The notes under the pieces: generated by a model
Databases searched by the model: none
The model's input: only the letters and a program-made list of their open reading frames with translations
Told to the model about the DNA's origin: nothing
Translations under genes and position numbers: made by a program
DNA from: Buttiauxella izardii
GTDB lineage: Bacteria; Pseudomonadota; Gammaproteobacteria; Enterobacterales; Enterobacteriaceae
Reading direction: 5' to 3'
Length of the DNA stretch: 64,000 nucleotides
NCBI RefSeq assembly: GCF_003601925.1
Contig: NZ_QZWH01000022.1
Coordinates: forward strand, 124,001-188,000
Shown here: positions 10,029 to 19,549 of the stretch, in pieces
How positions within the stretch are numbered: the stretch's first letter is position 1
Layout of the letters: every line of letters starts with the position of its first letter

Positions 10029-10949
10029 ATGAGCACCTTAGGCCATCAATACGACAATTCCCTGGTATCCAATGCTTTCGGTTTTTTACGTTTTCCGCTG
10101 AATTTCATGCCGTATGACAGCGATGCCGATTGGGTTATCACTGGCGTTCCGTTTGATGCGGCAACGTCTGGCCGCGCGGGTGGCCGTCATGGCCCAGCAG
10201 CAATTCGCCAGGTTTCTACCAATCTGGCATGGGAAGGCAACCGCTTCCCGTGGAACTTCGATGTCCGTGAGCGCCTGAATGTTGTGGACTGTGGCGACCT
10301 GGTTTACGCCTTCGGTGACGCACGTGATATGAGCGAGCGCCTGCAAGCTCACGCCGAAAAACTGCTGGCTTCCGGCAAGCGTATGCTCTCCTTCGGCGGC
10401 GACCACTTTGTGACTCTGCCTTTGCTGCGCGCTCACGCTAAGCACTTCGGCAAAATGGCGCTGGTGCATTTCGATGCCCACACCGACACCTACGCAAACG
10501 GCTGTGAGTTTGACCACGGCACCATGTTCTATACCGCGCCGAAAGAAGGTCTGATCGACCCGAACCACTCCGTGCAGATTGGTATTCGTACCGAGTTCGA
10601 CAAAGACAACGGTTTCACCGTGCTGGATGCGGGCCAGGTCAACGACCGCACCGTTGACGACGTACTGGCGCAGGTGAAGCAGATTGTTGGCGATATGCCG
10701 GTTTATCTGACCTTTGATATCGACTGTATCGACCCGGCTTTCGCGCCAGGCACCGGTACGCCGGTTATCGGCGGTTTGACGACTGACCGTGCGCTGAAAT
10801 TAGTGCGTGGTCTGAAAGACCTGAACATCGTGGGTATGGACGTGGTGGAAGTGTCTCCGGCTTACGACCAGTCTGAAATTACGGCGTTGGCGGGTGCGAC
10901 TTTAGCGTTAGAAATGTTGTATATCCAGGCAGCTAAGAAAGGCGAATAA
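10029..10949 (+). CDS. speB: Agmatinase (agmatine ureohydrolase)
   Basis: Mn-dependent hydrolase that splits agmatine into putrescine and urea in the cytosol. 306 residues, equal to E. coli SpeB. The arginase/agmatinase metal motifs are all present: [18 protein letters not shown] and [18 protein letters not shown]. It follows speA in the same direction, and the two complete the route from arginine to putrescine. It converges on loiP across a palindromic repeat. Confidence 0.98.
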   Translation: MSTLGHQYDNSLVSNAFGFLRFPLNFMPYDSDADWVITGVPFDAATSGRAGGRHGPAAIRQVSTNLAWEGNRFPWNFDVRERLNVVDCGDLVYAFGDARDMSERLQAHAEKLLASGKRMLSFGGDHFVTLPLLRAHAKHFGKMALVHFDAHTDTYANGCEFDHGTMFYTAPKEGLIDPNHSVQIGIRTEFDKDNGFTVLDAGQVNDRTVDDVLAQVKQIVGDMPVYLTFDIDCIDPAFAPGTGTPVIGGLTTDRALKLVRGLKDLNIVGMDVVEVSPAYDQSEITALAGATLALEMLYIQAAKKGE

Positions 10950-10952
10950 TAG

Positions 10953-11032
10953 CCCTCACCTTAACCCTCTCCCAAAGGAGAGGGTAATGTACGGTTTTCT
11001 CCTTCTCCTGAGGGAGAAGGCCGGGATGAGGG
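10953..11032. repeat. CCCTCACC-type extragenic palindrome between speB and loiP
   Basis: Starts CCCTCACCTTAACCCTCTCC and ends GGGATGAGGG, with two inner hairpins. It lies between convergent genes where it may act as a bidirectional transcription block. Confidence 0.78.
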
Positions 11033-11037
11033 TTCTT

Positions 11038-11796
11038 TTACTTCAAGCCATCCGCAGTCATACGGTCGCGAATATGTTGCGCACGTTCTGCGGAAGCCGG
11101 GTGGTCGTCAAGCATTGAGCTTTGGCGACCTTCTTCTTGCTTCGCCAGCTTCTCAAAACTGGTAGCCAACCCGATTGGGTTAATCCCGCGTTTTCTCAAC
11201 AAATCATATGAGTAGTCATCGGCTTCAGATTCCTGGCGCTGAGAGAACTGCGCGTTCACGAGTTTCTCACCCAAATCACCAAGCTGTGACTGCGACAAAC
11301 TGCCAATCACGCCCCCCGCAGAAGCTGCCGCCACGCGTGCCGCGTTGGTGCCCAGCGCAACCTGCATGCCTTTTTTCACGTGGCCGAGTGCGACGTGGCC
11401 CATTTCGTGGCCGATAACTGCTTCGACTTCGTTATCGTTCATCATGTCCATCAGGCCGCTATACACGCGGATACAGCCGTTTGCCATGGCAAAGGCGTTT
11501 ACGTCTTTAGTGACGTAAACCTTGTAGTTCACCGGCATGCCATTGATGTTGTCGCCCAGAGCTGAGGCAATTTTTGTCAGGCGTTGCGCATATTCGCTAC
11601 TGGCTGGAGCGATGCTCGCTTTGCTGTCGAGTTCTGCGCAGGATTTGTCGCTTAACTCTTTAACTTGCGCATCACTCAATGTGTACGCCTGAAAGGCTTC
11701 CGCGCCGGAAGTGAGCAGACCGTTGGAGTCCATATTCTGGCAGCCGCTCAGTAGGGCGGCAACGCTCAGGCTTAATAAAATTGGGCGCAATTTCAT
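11038..11796 (-). CDS. loiP: LoiP, M48 family metalloprotease, outer-membrane lipoprotein
   Basis: 252 residues, the length of E. coli LoiP (YggG), a zinc protease induced at low osmolarity. The signal peptide ends in the lipobox LLSGC (Cys about residue 19), so it is a lipoprotein. The active site is HEMGH around residues 130-134, with a downstream EADDYSYDLL giving the third zinc ligand. DDHPASAERAQHI near the end is typical of the M48/BepA-like group. Neighbouring speB and tktA match E. coli order. Confidence 0.95.
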   Translation of the reverse strand: MKLRPILLSLSVAALLSGCQNMDSNGLLTSGAEAFQAYTLSDAQVKELSDKSCAELDSKASIAPASSEYAQRLTKIASALGDNINGMPVNYKVYVTKDVNAFAMANGCIRVYSGLMDMMNDNEVEAVIGHEMGHVALGHVKKGMQVALGTNAARVAAASAGGVIGSLSQSQLGDLGEKLVNAQFSQRQESEADDYSYDLLRKRGINPIGLATSFEKLAKQEEGRQSSMLDDHPASAERAQHIRDRMTADGLK

Positions 11797-12061
11797 GCCA
11801 ATATCCTTAATTAGTGATAACTGCTCAGAGGTGATTCAGCCACAAATCGTCGGCTAGTCGCTTCAGTATAAAGAAGTTAGCCAAACTCGCGCAGCAACTT
11901 GCGCAACTTGCGAGCAGCTTCCAGAGATTTCTTAAGCGGACAAAAGGATGCTCCATGTACATGGCAGGCGGCTTGCGGTACATTGATGGCAATTTTTTGG
12001 GCGTAGCCCATAACGCATAGTAGTCAAGGCCTGACCTTCAACCATCCGATCTGGAGTCAAA

Positions 12062-14053
12062 ATGTCTTCTCGTAAAGAGCTTGCCAATGCTATTCGTGCA
12101 CTCAGCATGGACGCAGTACAAAAAGCCAAATCCGGTCACCCGGGTGCCCCTATGGGTATGGCCGACATTGCCGAAGTCCTGTGGCGCGATTTCCTGAACC
12201 ATAACCCGCAGAACCCAGCATGGGCTGACCGCGACCGTTTCGTTCTCTCTAACGGCCACGGTTCAATGCTGATTTACAGCCTGTTGCACCTCACAGGTTA
12301 TGACCTGCCGATTGAAGAACTGAAAAACTTCCGTCAGCTGCATTCCAAAACTCCGGGTCACCCGGAAGTGGGCTACACCGCTGGTGTTGAAACCACTACT
12401 GGCCCGCTGGGTCAGGGTGTTGCGAACGCAGTGGGTATGGCGATTGCAGAACGTACCATGGCGGCGCAGTTCAACCGTCCGGGTCACGACATCGTTGACC
12501 ACTTCACCTACACCTTTATGGGTGATGGCTGCATGATGGAAGGTATTTCCCACGAAGTTTGCTCTCTGGCGGGTACGCTGGGTCTGGGTAAACTGGTTGC
12601 CTTCTATGATGACAACGGTATTTCCATCGACGGCCACGTTGAAGGCTGGTTCACCGACGATACCGCAAAACGCTTTGAAGCCTACGGCTGGCACGTTGTG
12701 CGCGGCGTTGACGGCCACGATGCAGACGCTATCAAACGCGCTGTTGAAGAAGCCAAAGCGGTTACTGACAAACCTTCACTGCTGATGTGCAAAACCATCA
12801 TCGGTTTCGGTTCTCCAAACAAAGCCGGGACTCACGATTCCCACGGCGCACCTTTGGGTGATGCAGAAATCGCTCTGACCCGTGAAGCGCTGGGCTGGAA
12901 ACACGCTCCATTCGAAATCCCGTCTGACATCTATGCTCAGTGGGACGCACGTGAAGCGGGCCAGGCGAAAGAAGCGGCATGGAACGAGAAGTTCGCTGCA
13001 TACGCTAAAGCCTTCCCACAGGAAGCGGCTGAATTTACCCGTCGTATGAAAGGCGACATGCCTGCTGAGTTTGCTGCGAAAGCGCAAGAGTTCATCAAGA
13101 ACCTGCAAGCTAACCCAGCAAAAATCGCTAGCCGTAAAGCGTCGCAGAACACCATCGAAGCATTCGGTCATTTGCTGCCTGAATTCCTCGGCGGTTCCGC
13201 TGACCTCGCGCCATCTAACCTGACTATCTGGTCTGGTTCTAAAGCGATTAACGAAGACTTGGCCGGTAACTACATCCATTACGGTGTACGTGAATTCGGT
13301 ATGACGGCGATTGCCAACGGTATCGCGCTGCACGGTGGTTTCCTGCCGTACACCTCTACCTTCCTGATGTTCGTCGAATATGCCCGTAACGCGGTGCGTA
13401 TGGCAGCATTGATGAAGCAACGCCAGGTGATGGTTTACACCCACGACTCTATCGGTCTGGGCGAAGATGGCCCAACTCACCAGCCGGTTGAGCAGTTGGC
13501 TGCCCTGCGCGTGACACCAAACATGAGCACATGGCGTCCATGTGACCAGGTTGAGTCTGCGGTGGCGTGGAAATACGCAGTAGAACGTCACGACGGCCCG
13601 ACCGCGCTGATCTTCTCCCGTCAGAACCTGGCACAGCAGGATCGTACTGAGCAGCAACTGGCAGATGTTGCCCGCGGCGCATACGTTCTGAAAGATTGTG
13701 CAGGTCAGCCTGAGCTGATTCTGATTGCGACCGGTTCTGAAGTTGAACTGGCTGTGGCTGCATGGGATCAACTGACTGCTGAAGGCATCAAAGCGCGCGT
13801 GGTTTCCATGCCGTCTACCGATGCGTTCGACAAACAGGATCCAGCGTACCGTGAAGCTGTGCTGCCGAAAGCAGTGGCTGCGCGTGTTGCTATCGAAGCC
13901 AGCATCGCTGACTACTGGTACAAATACGTTGGCCTGAATGGCGCGGTTGTGGGCATGACCACCTTCGGTGAGTCAGCTCCAGCAGAGCTGCTGTTCGAAG
14001 AGTTTGGTTTCACTGTAGAAAACGTAGTGAAACAAGCTAAAGCCGTTCTGTAA
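12062..14053 (+). CDS. tktA: Transketolase A
   Basis: Thiamine-diphosphate enzyme moving two-carbon units between sugar phosphates in the non-oxidative pentose phosphate pathway. 663 residues, the length of E. coli TktA. The ThDP/Mg motif [18 protein letters not shown] lies near residue 155, [15 protein letters not shown] in the N-terminal part, and the pyrimidine domain and C-terminal domain follow intact ([25 protein letters not shown]). Divergent from loiP and ended by a strong terminator. Confidence 0.98.
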   Translation: MSSRKELANAIRALSMDAVQKAKSGHPGAPMGMADIAEVLWRDFLNHNPQNPAWADRDRFVLSNGHGSMLIYSLLHLTGYDLPIEELKNFRQLHSKTPGHPEVGYTAGVETTTGPLGQGVANAVGMAIAERTMAAQFNRPGHDIVDHFTYTFMGDGCMMEGISHEVCSLAGTLGLGKLVAFYDDNGISIDGHVEGWFTDDTAKRFEAYGWHVVRGVDGHDADAIKRAVEEAKAVTDKPSLLMCKTIIGFGSPNKAGTHDSHGAPLGDAEIALTREALGWKHAPFEIPSDIYAQWDAREAGQAKEAAWNEKFAAYAKAFPQEAAEFTRRMKGDMPAEFAAKAQEFIKNLQANPAKIASRKASQNTIEAFGHLLPEFLGGSADLAPSNLTIWSGSKAINEDLAGNYIHYGVREFGMTAIANGIALHGGFLPYTSTFLMFVEYARNAVRMAALMKQRQVMVYTHDSIGLGEDGPTHQPVEQLAALRVTPNMSTWRPCDQVESAVAWKYAVERHDGPTALIFSRQNLAQQDRTEQQLADVARGAYVLKDCAGQPELILIATGSEVELAVAAWDQLTAEGIKARVVSMPSTDAFDKQDPAYREAVLPKAVAARVAIEASIADYWYKYVGLNGAVVGMTTFGESAPAELLFEEFGFTVENVVKQAKAVL

Positions 14054-14067
14054 TACGTAGTCCCTCT

Positions 14068-14102
14068 AAGGCCAGCAAAAATTGATTGCTGGCCTTTTTT
14101 TC
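14068..14102 (+). terminator. tktA terminator
   Basis: GGCCAGCAA-(7 nt)-TTGCTGGCC followed by a run of T, directly after the tktA stop. Confidence 0.9.
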
Positions 14103-14124
14103 ATCTATTGTTGATAACGCAATT

Positions 14125-14143
14125 GAAAATCATTATCATTCAC
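14125..14143. promoter_or_regulatory. Fur box upstream of the YncE-like/receptor pair
   Basis: GAAAATCATTATCATTCAC closely matches the 19-bp Fur consensus GATAATGATAATCATTATC. It lies about 30-50 bp before the next gene, where Fe-Fur would block transcription. Confidence 0.85.
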
Positions 14144-14171
14144 ATTCGTAAATAAATGTGAATCTAAGTAA

Positions 14172-15242
14172 ATGAATCGACATACTTTGTACGGATACCA
14201 GAAATCGGGCTTCATTGCTTTAACTGTCGCACTATTCATGAGTTCAATGAATGCGGGTGCTAAACCTCTGCCGGAAAAGGAGTTTCTTACGGTTCGCGCG
14301 GGCAACGGGGTTTACGAACTGGCATTCGACGCCTCGCAAAACGTTCTGTTTGCCGCATCGGCACCTTCCTTCGACAAAGATAAAACCCACGGCCTGGTCT
14401 ACAAACTGAATCCAGAGACGCTGGCATCAACCGGGAGCATCACTACCGACAGACGAGCCTTCGCCACGGTGCTGGATGAAACAAACCATATTCTGTACAT
14501 CGGTAACACGCTTGAAGGCTCTGTGACGTTGATGGATACGCGCAGCGGCAAAGAGATTAAGACCGTGCAACTGAGCGACCTCAGTAATCCCAAAGAGATT
14601 ATCCACACCCGCGAAATGGTGCTGGATAAAAAGCACCAGCGTTTATATGTCTCGGGCGTTGCTCAGAAAGGTATTATTTGGGTTATCGACACGCAAAAAC
14701 AGGAGCATGTTGCCACCATTGAAAATATGGGGGAATATCCAACCGGACTGGCAATCGATGAAGAAAAAGGACGAGTTTATAGCATCAACGGCAGCGGGGA
14801 ATTAATCACTCTTGATGCCAGCGATAATAAAATTCTTTCTCGCGTTAAAGTCGAACCGCAGAAAAAACACTTCTTCCTGAATATTGCTCTGGGTAATAAT
14901 AAAGATCGTGCGTTTATTACCGACCCCGACTTACCGGATGTGCTGGTCGTTTCACTTAAAGACGGGAAAATCATTGATCGTATTAAGGTGACGAATTCTC
15001 TGGCGGTGATGTACAACGAACCGCGCAATGAAATCTATATTACGCATCGTAATGCGCAGCTCATCAGTATTGTCGACAGCAAAACCTATCAGGTGAAAGC
15101 CAGTATCTCAACCACGGCGCTGCCCAACAGCCTTGCGCTCTCCGCGGACGGGCGCACGCTCTATGCCAGCGTGAAACAGGGCGAAAAAGAGATAGGCAAG
15201 AAGCCGGATTATATTATTAAGGTCGATCTCGACAAAATTTAA
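14172..15242 (+). CDS. YncE-like periplasmic beta-propeller protein, Fur-box preceded
   Basis: 356 residues. An N-terminal segment of about 30 residues ending SSMNAGA looks like a signal peptide, so the product is periplasmic. The rest contains repeated propeller-blade-like stretches (GNGVYELAFDAS, NHILYIGNTLEGSV, HQRLYVSGV, YPTGLAIDEEKGRVYSING, NSLALSADGRTLYASV), as in E. coli YncE, a seven-bladed propeller of unsettled function encoded next to the receptor gene yncD. Here too a TonB-dependent receptor gene follows, and both share one upstream Fur box. It could help handle the imported ligand in the periplasm; that is inference. The pair is absent at this locus in E. coli. Confidence 0.82.
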   Translation: MNRHTLYGYQKSGFIALTVALFMSSMNAGAKPLPEKEFLTVRAGNGVYELAFDASQNVLFAASAPSFDKDKTHGLVYKLNPETLASTGSITTDRRAFATVLDETNHILYIGNTLEGSVTLMDTRSGKEIKTVQLSDLSNPKEIIHTREMVLDKKHQRLYVSGVAQKGIIWVIDTQKQEHVATIENMGEYPTGLAIDEEKGRVYSINGSGELITLDASDNKILSRVKVEPQKKHFFLNIALGNNKDRAFITDPDLPDVLVVSLKDGKIIDRIKVTNSLAVMYNEPRNEIYITHRNAQLISIVDSKTYQVKASISTTALPNSLALSADGRTLYASVKQGEKEIGKKPDYIIKVDLDKI

Positions 15243-15265
15243 TATAAATAATAACGAACAATAAA

Positions 15266-15305
15266 GCCCTGTGGTGAAAATTCACAGGGCCAGCAGGCTT
15301 TTTTC
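15266..15305 (+). terminator. Hairpin in the YncE-like/receptor gap, possible attenuator
   Basis: GCCCTGTG-(9 nt)-CACAGGGC, followed after 8 nt by a T6 run. The T-tract is slightly far for a classical terminator, so partial termination or mRNA processing that sets the ratio of the two proteins is plausible. Confidence 0.5.
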
Positions 15306-15326
15306 AATATCTCAGGTAATTAAAAA

Positions 15327-17330
15327 ATGAGAAACAATAAGCGTTTGGCATTAGCAGGGATCGTTGCGCTGGCTGGAGGCACAATGCTTCCGGTTCAGGC
15401 GGAAGAAAATAAAACATCAATTAACGAGTCTGAAGATCAAATGGTCGTGACGGCATCGGGTTTTTCTCAGCAAAAGAAAGAAGCCCCTGCCACGATTTCC
15501 GTTATTGATCGTCAAAAGCTCGATGAAAAACCAAATCGTAATGTCGCCGAAGCGATTCAGGATTTACCCGGCGTTAATGTGGGTTCGGGTTCAAGCGATA
15601 TGTCATCCGGCAGTATTATGATGCGCGGCATGGACTCGAGTTATACCGCTTTCATGGTGAATAGCGTGAAGCAAAATACCGGTGAAGCGCGCCCGTATGG
15701 CCAGGATATTGGCTCGGAAGTTAACTTCCTGCCGCCGATGGAAGCCATCGAGCGTATTGAAGTGATTCGCGGGCCGATGTCATCGCTATATGGTTCTGAT
15801 GCCATTGGCGGTGTGGTGAACGTTATCACCAAAAAACCTTATGGCGTGCAGGACTGGACCGGCGCGCTGGCGGCCAATACTTTCCTTCAGGAAGACAGCT
15901 CATTCGGTAATACCAACCAAATGAATTTGTTCGCCATGGGGCCAATTGTGCCCGACGTGCTGGGTATTAGCGTCGCGGCCGACTGGTTGAATCGCCGCGA
16001 CGACGAGCGCAATAATTACTTCAGCAAGAACGATCGTAAATCTATTGATATGACCGTTGGCCTTGCGGCAAACGAAACGAACCTTTTTGACTTGAATGTG
16101 GTGACTGGCAAGCAGAAGAAAAACCGCGACGACGCGCCATGGATGTGGACGTTTGACCGCGATGCCGTGACGCTTAGCCACAACGGTTGGTACGCCGAAG
16201 ATACTATCGAGTCGAAGAATTACCTCAACTACGAGAAAGGGCGCTCAAAATACAACCTGGACGGCGACGCGCCGCAGTACATCGAAACTGAAAACTATGT
16301 TGCCAACAGCCAGACGACTTTCACGTTTGATAACCATCGCCTCACCGTTGGCGCGAACTTCACGCGCGAAGAGCTGAACGACCAGTTTGCCGTATCGAGT
16401 AAAGAAGCGCCGGGCGTCGAACCAGTAACAAAAATCAGCCGCGATGGCTGGGCGTTGTTTGCTGAAGATGGCTGGCAGATAGGCGATTTCACGCTGACCA
16501 GTTCCGCACGTCTGGATCGCGACAACTATTTCGGCACCCATATCACGCCGAAGCTCTACGGCAACTGGGCGATAACCGACGCATGGGCGCTGAAAGGTGG
16601 CGTGTCTGCGGGTTACAAAAAGCCAGAACTGCGTGAAACGTCAGCTAATTTCGTGACACCGCGTGGATCGTTACCGCCGTATCCGTATTTAACCGTGGGT
16701 AACGACGATCTCAAACCCGAGAAGAGCGTTAACTCTGAGTTAGGTTTGTACTGGGCGGGAGAAAAACTGGCGTTAGACGGCACGATTTTCTACACCCAAT
16801 TCAAAGATAAAATCTCTGAAGAAACCATCTGCGAAACCACGGCGACCAACCAATGCCAGATGAACGGTTACCAGGCCGACTCCATCAGCAAATACTTCAA
16901 CGTAGGCAAAGCGGATGTTTATGGACTGGAGTTGAACGCTGACTGGCAGCTCACCGAAACGGTAAAAGCCAACGCAAACTACACCTATAACCACAGCGAG
17001 CAGAAAACCGGCGTCAACAAAGGCTACGCGCTTAACGACTACCCGCGCCATATGGCGAATGTGTCGCTGACCTGGTCGGCCACGGAAGCGTTGGATTTGT
17101 GGAGCAAAGCGAATTACCGCAGCAGCAACCGCGATACCGGCGACCATATCGATTACGAGGCCTGGACGATGGTCGATCTCGGCGCGCGTTATCAGCTGAA
17201 CAAACACACGCAGTTGATGGCGGGGATCTATAACTTGTTTGATGTCGATCCGCAGCGTATCAGCCCGTGGGGTGATTACGGTCTGGTGGAAGGTCGCCGC
17301 TATAATCTTGGGGCGCGTATCGAATTTTGA
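15327..17330 (+). CDS. CirA-like TonB-dependent outer membrane receptor
   Basis: 667 residues. Signal peptide to about residue 25 (LPVQA), TonB box DQMVVTAS at about 37-44, plug domain with VIRGPMSSLYGSDAIGGVVN around residues 148-168, then a long beta-barrel ending in ...YNLGARIEF with the terminal Phe typical of outer membrane proteins. A cysteine pair in an extracellular loop (ICETTATNQCQ) is usual for this group. Sequence motifs are close to CirA, the catecholate siderophore/colicin I receptor, but the ligand cannot be told from sequence. Iron control is indicated by the Fur box before the preceding gene. Confidence 0.85.
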   Translation: MRNNKRLALAGIVALAGGTMLPVQAEENKTSINESEDQMVVTASGFSQQKKEAPATISVIDRQKLDEKPNRNVAEAIQDLPGVNVGSGSSDMSSGSIMMRGMDSSYTAFMVNSVKQNTGEARPYGQDIGSEVNFLPPMEAIERIEVIRGPMSSLYGSDAIGGVVNVITKKPYGVQDWTGALAANTFLQEDSSFGNTNQMNLFAMGPIVPDVLGISVAADWLNRRDDERNNYFSKNDRKSIDMTVGLAANETNLFDLNVVTGKQKKNRDDAPWMWTFDRDAVTLSHNGWYAEDTIESKNYLNYEKGRSKYNLDGDAPQYIETENYVANSQTTFTFDNHRLTVGANFTREELNDQFAVSSKEAPGVEPVTKISRDGWALFAEDGWQIGDFTLTSSARLDRDNYFGTHITPKLYGNWAITDAWALKGGVSAGYKKPELRETSANFVTPRGSLPPYPYLTVGNDDLKPEKSVNSELGLYWAGEKLALDGTIFYTQFKDKISEETICETTATNQCQMNGYQADSISKYFNVGKADVYGLELNADWQLTETVKANANYTYNHSEQKTGVNKGYALNDYPRHMANVSLTWSATEALDLWSKANYRSSNRDTGDHIDYEAWTMVDLGARYQLNKHTQLMAGIYNLFDVDPQRISPWGDYGLVEGRRYNLGARIEF

Positions 17331-17352
17331 TTCAACGCTTGTCATGCAAAAC

Positions 17353-17385
17353 AGCCAACCAGTGTAATCACTGGCTGGCTTTTTA
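17353..17385 (+). terminator. Receptor gene terminator
   Basis: AGCCAACCAGTG-TAAT-CACTGGCTGGCT with one mismatch, followed by TTTTTAC, just after the receptor stop. Confidence 0.85.
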
Positions 17386-17496
17386 CTTTTAAAGAAGTGG
17401 AATTTTACCCGTTGCGTAATATCTCAAAAACAAACTCAATCAAGCCCTTTAATGTGATCTGAATTCCAAAAAAGGTATTTATCAGGATTGTATATT

Positions 17497-17512
17497 TGTG
17501 GTGTACATCAAA
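17497..17512. promoter_or_regulatory. Possible CRP site upstream of cmtB
   Basis: TGTGGTGTACATCAAA matches 8 of 10 conserved CRP positions. It lies about 175-190 bp before cmtB in AT-rich DNA. Catabolite control of a PTS operon would fit, but the match is weak. Confidence 0.35.
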
Positions 17513-17686
17513 TTATTGCTATTGACAATTATTGTTATTTTAATTTCTTGAGATTAATTGTTTGAATTAATTGATTAAAATATTTTCACTTAAAAACACA
17601 TCGCTTTCCAGCACTCATTTGATTTATTTCTCCCGCCGTCATATTTTGATTGAAAATAAAAAACACCCTACAAAAAGGAAATCAGT

Positions 17687-18130
17687 ATGCGGTTAATAGA
17701 TTATTTTCCTGATGCTGCCATATCCATAAAAAACTCTGCCGACGATTGGCAGCAGGCAATAGATTATTCAATGGAAGTGCTATTGCAAAAAGGTTATGTC
17801 ACTCCTTCTTATATTGAAGCAATAAAAAACACCACTCGAGAAACCGGGCCGTATTATATTTTGGCTCCATTGGTTGCAATGCCTCACGCCAGACCAGAAT
17901 GCGGAGCCATAAAAACCGGTTTATCCCTTACGCTTTTAAAAAACACGGTGTGTTTTGGCGAAAATAAAGAACCGGTAAAATTATTAATAGGATTGTCGGC
18001 GGCTGATTCTGATGAGCATATTGGTGCGATTCAGGCATTAAGCGAAATGTTTTGTGAAGAATCAAAAATTGAAGCTTTGCTGAATGCGAATACCAGTCAG
18101 CAACTCAAGGATATTATCACTCAAGAGTAA
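17687..18130 (+). CDS. cmtB: PTS mannitol-type EIIA component, CmtB
   Basis: 147 residues, same length as E. coli CmtB. Single EIIA domain of the mannitol/fructose type; the phosphorylated His is in VAMPHARPE near residue 67. It would take phosphate from HPr and pass it to the IIB part of CmtA. First gene of a six-gene run (cmtB, cmtA, yggP, yggF, yggD, yggC) with short gaps, hence a likely operon. The E. coli system was called cryptic mannitol PTS, and its real substrate is unproven. Confidence 0.93.
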   Translation: MRLIDYFPDAAISIKNSADDWQQAIDYSMEVLLQKGYVTPSYIEAIKNTTRETGPYYILAPLVAMPHARPECGAIKTGLSLTLLKNTVCFGENKEPVKLLIGLSAADSDEHIGAIQALSEMFCEESKIEALLNANTSQQLKDIITQE

Positions 18131-18152
18131 TCATTCTCTCGTCAGGATAAAT

Positions 18153-19535
18153 ATGAAAAATAAATCGGTTCGTGCCAAAGTCCAGGCTTTTGGCGGATTC
18201 CTTACAGCTATGGTTATCCCTAATATCGGCGCTTTTATTGCGTGGGGTTTTATTACCGCGTTATTTATTCCAACCGGTTGGATGCCCAACGAACATTTCG
18301 CCAAAATAGTTGGCCCGATGATCACCTATTTACTGCCGGTGATGATTGGCTCGACCGGCGGTCATTTAGTGGGTGGCAAACGCGGTGCAGTGATGGGCGG
18401 TATTGGCACTATCGGCGTGATTGTCGGTGCTGATATTCCGATGTTTATCGGTGCGATGATCATGGGGCCGCTCGGCGGGTGGGTGATTAAAGTCATCGAC
18501 AGGAATCTGGAGAAGCGTATTCCACCAGGTTTTGAGATGGTGATTAATAACTTCTCTTTGGGTATCGCGGGCATGCTGCTTTGCCTTTTTGCCTTCGAGA
18601 TTATTGGCCCAGCGGTGCTGGTGGCGAACAACTTCGTCAAAGAGTGCATCGAAGCGTTGGTCAGCACTGGCTATTTACCGCTGCTTTCTCTGATTAACGA
18701 ACCGGCGAAAATTCTGTTCCTGAATAACGCGATTGATCAGGGCGTCTACTATCCGCTGGGGATGCAACAGGCGTCGGACACCGGGAAATCGATCTTCTTT
18801 ATGGTGGCGTCGAATCCAGGGCCGGGCCTTGGTTTGCTGCTGGGGTTTGCGGTATTTGGCAAAGGAATGGCAAAAAAATCCGCTCCTGGCGCGATGATCA
18901 TTCACTTCCTCGGCGGCATTCACGAACTCTATTTCCCGTATGTTTTGATGAAACCGCTGACGCTGATTGCCATGATCGCTGGCGGCATGTCCGGAATTTA
19001 CACCTTTAACTTGCTCGGCGGCGGCCTGGTTGCTGGCCCAAGTCCGGGTTCTATCTTCGCTTACCTGGCACTGACACCGCGCGGAGCCTTCTTCGCCACC
19101 ATCGCGGGCGTGACTGTCGCAACGGTCGTGTCGTTCGTGATTACCTCTGTGATCCTGAAAATGGACACCAGTAAAGAAGTCGAGAAAGAAGATAACTTTG
19201 ACGAAACGGCAAACGCCATGAAGGAGATGAAGCAGGAAGGCGCATGGAACACCGCACCGGTAAAACTGGTCGCTTTCGTCTGTGATGCGGGCATGGGATC
19301 GAGCGCCATGGGGGCAACGACATTCCGCAAACGCCTACAAAAGCAGGGCATGGAAACCGAAGTGAAACATTACGCGATAGAAAACGTGCCTGCGAATGCC
19401 GAGATTATCGTGACTCACGCAAGTCTTGAAGGCCGCGTAAAACTGGTGACCAATAAGCCGCTGATACTGATCAATAACTATATTGGCGACCCGAAACTTG
19501 ATGCGTTATTTAATGAATTAACCGCTAAGTCTTAA
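18153..19535 (+). CDS. cmtA: PTS mannitol-type EIICB component, CmtA
   Basis: 460 residues from ATG 18153 (MKNKSVRAKVQAFGGF), the start that aligns with E. coli CmtA (462); the longer frame lacks support. The N-terminal two thirds is the IIC membrane channel (VIPNIGAFIAWGFI, GSTGGHLVGGKRGAVMGG, FLGGIHELYFPYVLMKP). After a linker, a IIB domain carries the phosphocysteine motif FVCDAGMGSSAMGATTF around residues 375-390. With CmtB it forms a complete transport and phosphorylation unit for a polyol or sugar not identified here. Confidence 0.93.
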   Translation: MKNKSVRAKVQAFGGFLTAMVIPNIGAFIAWGFITALFIPTGWMPNEHFAKIVGPMITYLLPVMIGSTGGHLVGGKRGAVMGGIGTIGVIVGADIPMFIGAMIMGPLGGWVIKVIDRNLEKRIPPGFEMVINNFSLGIAGMLLCLFAFEIIGPAVLVANNFVKECIEALVSTGYLPLLSLINEPAKILFLNNAIDQGVYYPLGMQQASDTGKSIFFMVASNPGPGLGLLLGFAVFGKGMAKKSAPGAMIIHFLGGIHELYFPYVLMKPLTLIAMIAGGMSGIYTFNLLGGGLVAGPSPGSIFAYLALTPRGAFFATIAGVTVATVVSFVITSVILKMDTSKEVEKEDNFDETANAMKEMKQEGAWNTAPVKLVAFVCDAGMGSSAMGATTFRKRLQKQGMETEVKHYAIENVPANAEIIVTHASLEGRVKLVTNKPLILINNYIGDPKLDALFNELTAKS

Positions 19536-19549
19536 TAATAAGGATTCCT

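Larger units (their letters stand above)
17331..17686. other. Receptor/cmtB intergenic region
   Basis: 356 bp: the receptor terminator at its left end, then a strongly AT-rich stretch before cmtB. A weak CRP-like site lies at 17497-17512. No gene was seen. Confidence 0.6.

Noticed and set aside
12776..13771. Long minus-strand open frame (331 codons) opposite tktA
   Set aside because: It is fully antisense to tktA, a highly biased gene whose codon pattern keeps the opposite frame open. No recognisable protein motif.
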